The notes under the pieces: generated by a model
The model's input: the letters and a program-made list of their open reading frames with translations, nothing else
Told to the model about the DNA's origin: nothing
The model's database searches: none
Virus record (IMG/VR): IMGVR_UViG_3300003410_000051
Span: 1-22,354 of that record
Reading direction: 5' to 3' (one strand)
DNA length: 22,354 nt
From: a virus
Shown: in pieces, positions 19,453 to 22,354 of the stretch
How the letters are laid out: every line of letters begins with the position of its first letter
How positions within the stretch are numbered: position 1 is the first letter of the stretch
Program-made: the position numbers and the translations under genes

Positions 19453-22354
19453 TTATAGGCCTGCGATCTCGCCTGTATTCTTCAATCTTAATGGAATGTA
19501 GATGAATTCAACTGCCTTAACAGGTTCAATAGCAATGTCTAAGTATAGTTCATTTCTATCAATTCTGTTTGGAGTGTTGTTAGATTCATCACAAACAACT
19601 AAGAAGTCATACAGTGCTCTTTGTCCTACTAATTCTAGTAATAGACTTTCAGTTGCGCCTTTGATCTCGTCTCGTGTGATCTTATCGTTTGGTTCAAAGA
19701 TGTAAGGTTTGGCAAGTTTGTTTAGTTGACTACGTAAGTAGATAACTAAACGTGCAACGTTAATTCTATCAAGCGCACTTGCATTTCTTGCACGAGTCTT
19801 CTGACCGTAGTTAACAAGTCCTGCACCATTTAAGAATGTAATCGGGTTAACGTTGTTAGCGTATAATGTATCACGCTGTCCTTCGTTAAGTGCAACACTT
19901 ACAAACTCGCCTTCGGCATTAATATAACCTGATGAAGTTGCGTTTGTAATACCACCACGTCTTGTACCTGCTGGTGCAAACCATGGATAGCTAACTTGAT
20001 CGCTAAGTGCAATAGTTCTTAGAATCATATGCGAAGCTGGAACAACAACATTGTTACCAAAGTTATCACTTGTAAAGCCTGCTGGGTAGAAGATACCTAA
20101 GTATTCGTCGAAACTTACAAGTCCGTCGTCGTTGTCTTCTACTGCTAGTCTTACGTTGTTTGCCCAATCGTTTAGTGATGTAGCATCAGGTGTTAAACGG
20201 AATGGTGAATCACCTACGATAAACGCACTTAGTCCACGATCATAGTTTAATGATACCATTTCACCGATAAGCTCTGGATATCCTGGAGTTGCCATTAGGT
20301 TAAACGGTCTTGCTTCGTCGTCTCTAATATCATCATTAGAGTTAAGCATTGCTTGTAGAGCCTGTACAACAACTTTACGTTGTGCAACTCTGCCAAATGC
20401 ACCTGAACCATCAGCGTTGTTAGCTGACTCTGTTACCCAGCGATGAGGATAATAGTTTTCCATGTTCTCGCCGCCGCTTAAGCCTGGATCATAACGATTG
20501 TTGTCTGCAACTACATCAACATAGTTACGTACAAAACGCTTAACGTTAAATCCGCTTCTACGAGTATTAAACAACAACATTCCTTTCGGATATAGTGCTG
20601 GATCTGGAGCATCAAAATCTAAGAAGTTACTAGAAAGTAAATCTACAATTGAACTTGCTTCGTCTGTAGCATTAACTCCAGCATCTGTCCAACGTGCATC
20701 AGCAAATAAAACACCATTATCTGTTGTTTGATCTGAACTGTCTAATAAATTCCACTTTAGACTGTCGCCGTTGTATCTGTAAATCAACGGATAATTATCA
20801 ATGTCAGCAGTGCTAACCCAAAGGTCACCATTTACTAATGCAGTTCCGTCTGACTGTTCAGTTGGTTCAGTCGCTGATACAATAGGTCCTTGAGGATCTG
20901 TTTGTAGTACAGGACTCGAATCATAAAACGGCGCAGCCGGTCCAAATGCAGGATCGCTACCGTCATACTGATAACCAACCCAAGTAGTACCGTTGTGAAT
21001 CATAATGTCGCACTCGTCAACAACTGAACTGTACCATAAAGCACCGTCTGCTGTTAATGAAGTAGGAGCATCTGTTGAGTTTTCTGCAACTAGTGGCTTC
21101 CAGTTAGAGATAACATAATCATAGAATGTATCTCCAGTTGGCGCATCGTAGAAATTAGCAGTAGCAGTAGTAATTCCGATAGCTGCTAATACAGCGTCTG
21201 GATCGTTAATTTTAATCTCGCCGCCTTCTACATGACTAATAGTAAGTTTATTTTGTGCGTCTACTGATGCTAAAACTTTAGTTAATGCACTGGAGTTAAT
21301 TGCTTCTGCAATAGTTTCAGCATCAGTTGAATCTCCAGCAAGTGTCATTGGAATAAAGACTAAGGTGCTGTAACTATCGCTACCTGCTGTTGTTTCAACG
21401 ATGTTAAATGCTGCAGGTCCAGCTGCAGGAACCGACGATCCGCCAACTACTGCCGACGTTACAGAAGCATATCCTGTCGAGTTTCTACGATAAATTTTAA
21501 AATCTGCAACAGGGTTAGCTGCCGATTCAACGTCTGCTTTGACGTATAAATCTCCAACTGCTAAATTTGTGCCGCCGCCTGTGCGATCCAGCCCGTATAA
21601 TGCAAGTTCTGGGCTTGTGTATACAGGTGCAGTAATTTCGTCCCAAAGCAGAGTAGCATCGTTCCATTCTCTTACACGGAATCTAGCGCCGCCGTTTGGT
21701 TCTGTGGTTTTAACCCAAAGAGAACCTGTTGGTCTAGCATCTTCATAACTCTTGTAAGTAGGTACGTCTGTATGCGGACTAACCTGTAATACAGGAGCTG
21801 CATAAGTTTTTGCTTCTAGTCCTAGTTTAGCTAAGATAGGTGTATTAACAAGATTAATGTCTGGGCCTGATGAACGAAGTTCTAATGCTCCGCCAGTTTC
21901 TCTTGCACTAATTCCTGTAATATTAGCTTGATTAATATTGTTTACTAGGCTTGATATAGTAGCGCCTGTTGTAGTAATATTATTTCCGCCAATGTTAATA
22001 GATTCGCCAGGAGTAATATTATGACCAGATGTAACTGTTCCTAGAGCAGTAGTTAAACTTGCCTTCCACTCTTCTGTACCAACTTCTACCCAAGTACCTG
22101 CAGCAACTTGTCCGTCACCTTGGTCGTTGCCTGCGTTTCCGCCTGACTTGTAATAAGTTCTAATTAAATTAGTAGTTGTAACAATCGCATAATCGCCAGT
22201 TTGACCAATAGAAGGCTTAGGATCCGATGTTGCTGATCCACCGATTAAATCACTAGCACTATCGATGATAGTTGCTGTAACAGTTGTAAAACTCTGTCCG
22301 CCTGCTGTAGAGCTAGATGCTCCGTTCCATTCTAACATACCGTATGATGTTGAA
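19453..22354 (-). CDS. 18: gp18 tail sheath protein, oversized, 5' end outside window
   Basis: At least 966 residues are visible, against 659 for all of T4 gp18. The frame stays open to the window edge (SerThrSerTyrGly precede the Met at 22338), and that Met lacks a ribosome site and the usual sheath N-terminus, so the true start lies beyond the window. Counting from that Met, about residues 536-961 are the conserved sheath C-terminal part. It includes NGVLFADARW, KRFVRNYVD, ATPGYPELIG, ASHMILRTIALSD, YPWFAPAGTRRG and, near the end, VKAVEFIYIPLRLKNTGEIAGL in part. Residues 1-535 are inserted modules with repeated GDLWV/GSLWV elements, probably displayed on the outer sheath surface. The sheath contracts to drive the tube through the host envelope. 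Confidence 0.95.
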   Translation of the reverse strand, partial: STSYGMLEWNGASSSTAGGQSFTTVTATIIDSASDLIGGSATSDPKPSIGQTGDYAIVTTTNLIRTYYKSGGNAGNDQGDGQVAAGTWVEVGTEEWKASLTTALGTVTSGHNITPGESINIGGNNITTTGATISSLVNNINQANITGISARETGGALELRSSGPDINLVNTPILAKLGLEAKTYAAPVLQVSPHTDVPTYKSYEDARPTGSLWVKTTEPNGGARFRVREWNDATLLWDEITAPVYTSPELALYGLDRTGGGTNLAVGDLYVKADVESAANPVADFKIYRRNSTGYASVTSAVVGGSSVPAAGPAAFNIVETTAGSDSYSTLVFIPMTLAGDSTDAETIAEAINSSALTKVLASVDAQNKLTISHVEGGEIKINDPDAVLAAIGITTATANFYDAPTGDTFYDYVISNWKPLVAENSTDAPTSLTADGALWYSSVVDECDIMIHNGTTWVGYQYDGSDPAFGPAAPFYDSSPVLQTDPQGPIVSATEPTEQSDGTALVNGDLWVSTADIDNYPLIYRYNGDSLKWNLLDSSDQTTDNGVLFADARWTDAGVNATDEASSIVDLLSSNFLDFDAPDPALYPKGMLLFNTRRSGFNVKRFVRNYVDVVADNNRYDPGLSGGENMENYYPHRWVTESANNADGSGAFGRVAQRKVVVQALQAMLNSNDDIRDDEARPFNLMATPGYPELIGEMVSLNYDRGLSAFIVGDSPFRLTPDATSLNDWANNVRLAVEDNDDGLVSFDEYLGIFYPAGFTSDNFGNNVVVPASHMILRTIALSDQVSYPWFAPAGTRRGGITNATSSGYINAEGEFVSVALNEGQRDTLYANNVNPITFLNGAGLVNYGQKTRARNASALDRINVARLVIYLRSQLNKLAKPYIFEPNDKITRDEIKGATESLLLELVGQRALYDFLVVCDESNNTPNRIDRNELYLDIAIEPVKAVEFIYIPLRLKNTGEIAGL

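Noticed and set aside
19453-22338. Met at 22338 as the start of the sheath gene
   Set aside because: The frame remains open to the window edge, no ribosome site precedes this Met, and the conserved sheath N-terminus is missing, so the gene is treated as cut by the window.
1-22354. CRISPR array, tRNA genes, insertion sequences or attachment sites
   Set aside because: No regularly spaced repeats, cloverleaf-like segments, transposase motifs or terminal inverted repeats were seen by eye.

Overview
The window is part of the genome of a marine T4-like myovirus (tailed phage with a contractile tail). Every gene I can support is on the minus strand, so the region reads from base 22354 down to base 1. 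The evidence is the set of T4 core proteins (sheath gp18, tube gp19, head-completion gp4, terminase gp16 and gp17, ssDNA-binding gp32, UvsX, UvsY), A+T-rich composition, and conserved proteins of unknown function that I associate with marine cyanophage/pelagiphage myoviruses. The host cannot be read from this window: there is no photosynthesis gene, tRNA or other host marker.

Layout in the direction of transcription. (1) Tail block, 22354-15770: a very large tail sheath whose 5' end lies outside the window, the tail tube protein, a second tube-like protein, a small conserved protein, and a tail-fibre-like protein. (2) A 1022-residue subtilisin-family serine protease (15760-12692) directly behind the fibre gene. 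(3) Head completion and packaging, 12686-7876: gp4-type nuclease, small terminase gp16, three conserved proteins of unknown function (189, 489 and 60 residues), a terminator, then large terminase gp17. (4) A large conserved protein of about 735 residues, ended by a terminator. (5) Recombination/replication block, 5529-2708: gp32 behind a clear sigma70-type promoter and a structured leader, a hairpin, then uvsX, a 71-residue acidic protein and uvsY in a tightly overlapping operon. (6) A run of five overlapping or closely spaced sugar/methyl-transfer genes, 2721-1: a SAM methyltransferase, a protein resembling plant glucuronoxylan methyltransferases (DUF579), a GT-A glycosyltransferase, a polysaccharide pyruvyl-transferase-like protein and a truncated cytidylyltransferase. 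These probably build or modify a surface glycan.

Two initiation signals appear. Some genes (19, 32, uvsX, uvsY, the protease) have Shine-Dalgarno sequences. Others have no clear one, and instead carry a T4 late-promoter-like octamer (TATAAATA or close variants) exactly 5 nt before the ATG. If that octamer is the late promoter, transcription would start at or next to the AUG, giving leaderless late mRNAs.

No intergenic stretch exceeds about 130 bases. The gaps hold terminator hairpins, promoters and leaders. I saw no tRNA, CRISPR array, insertion sequence or attachment site.
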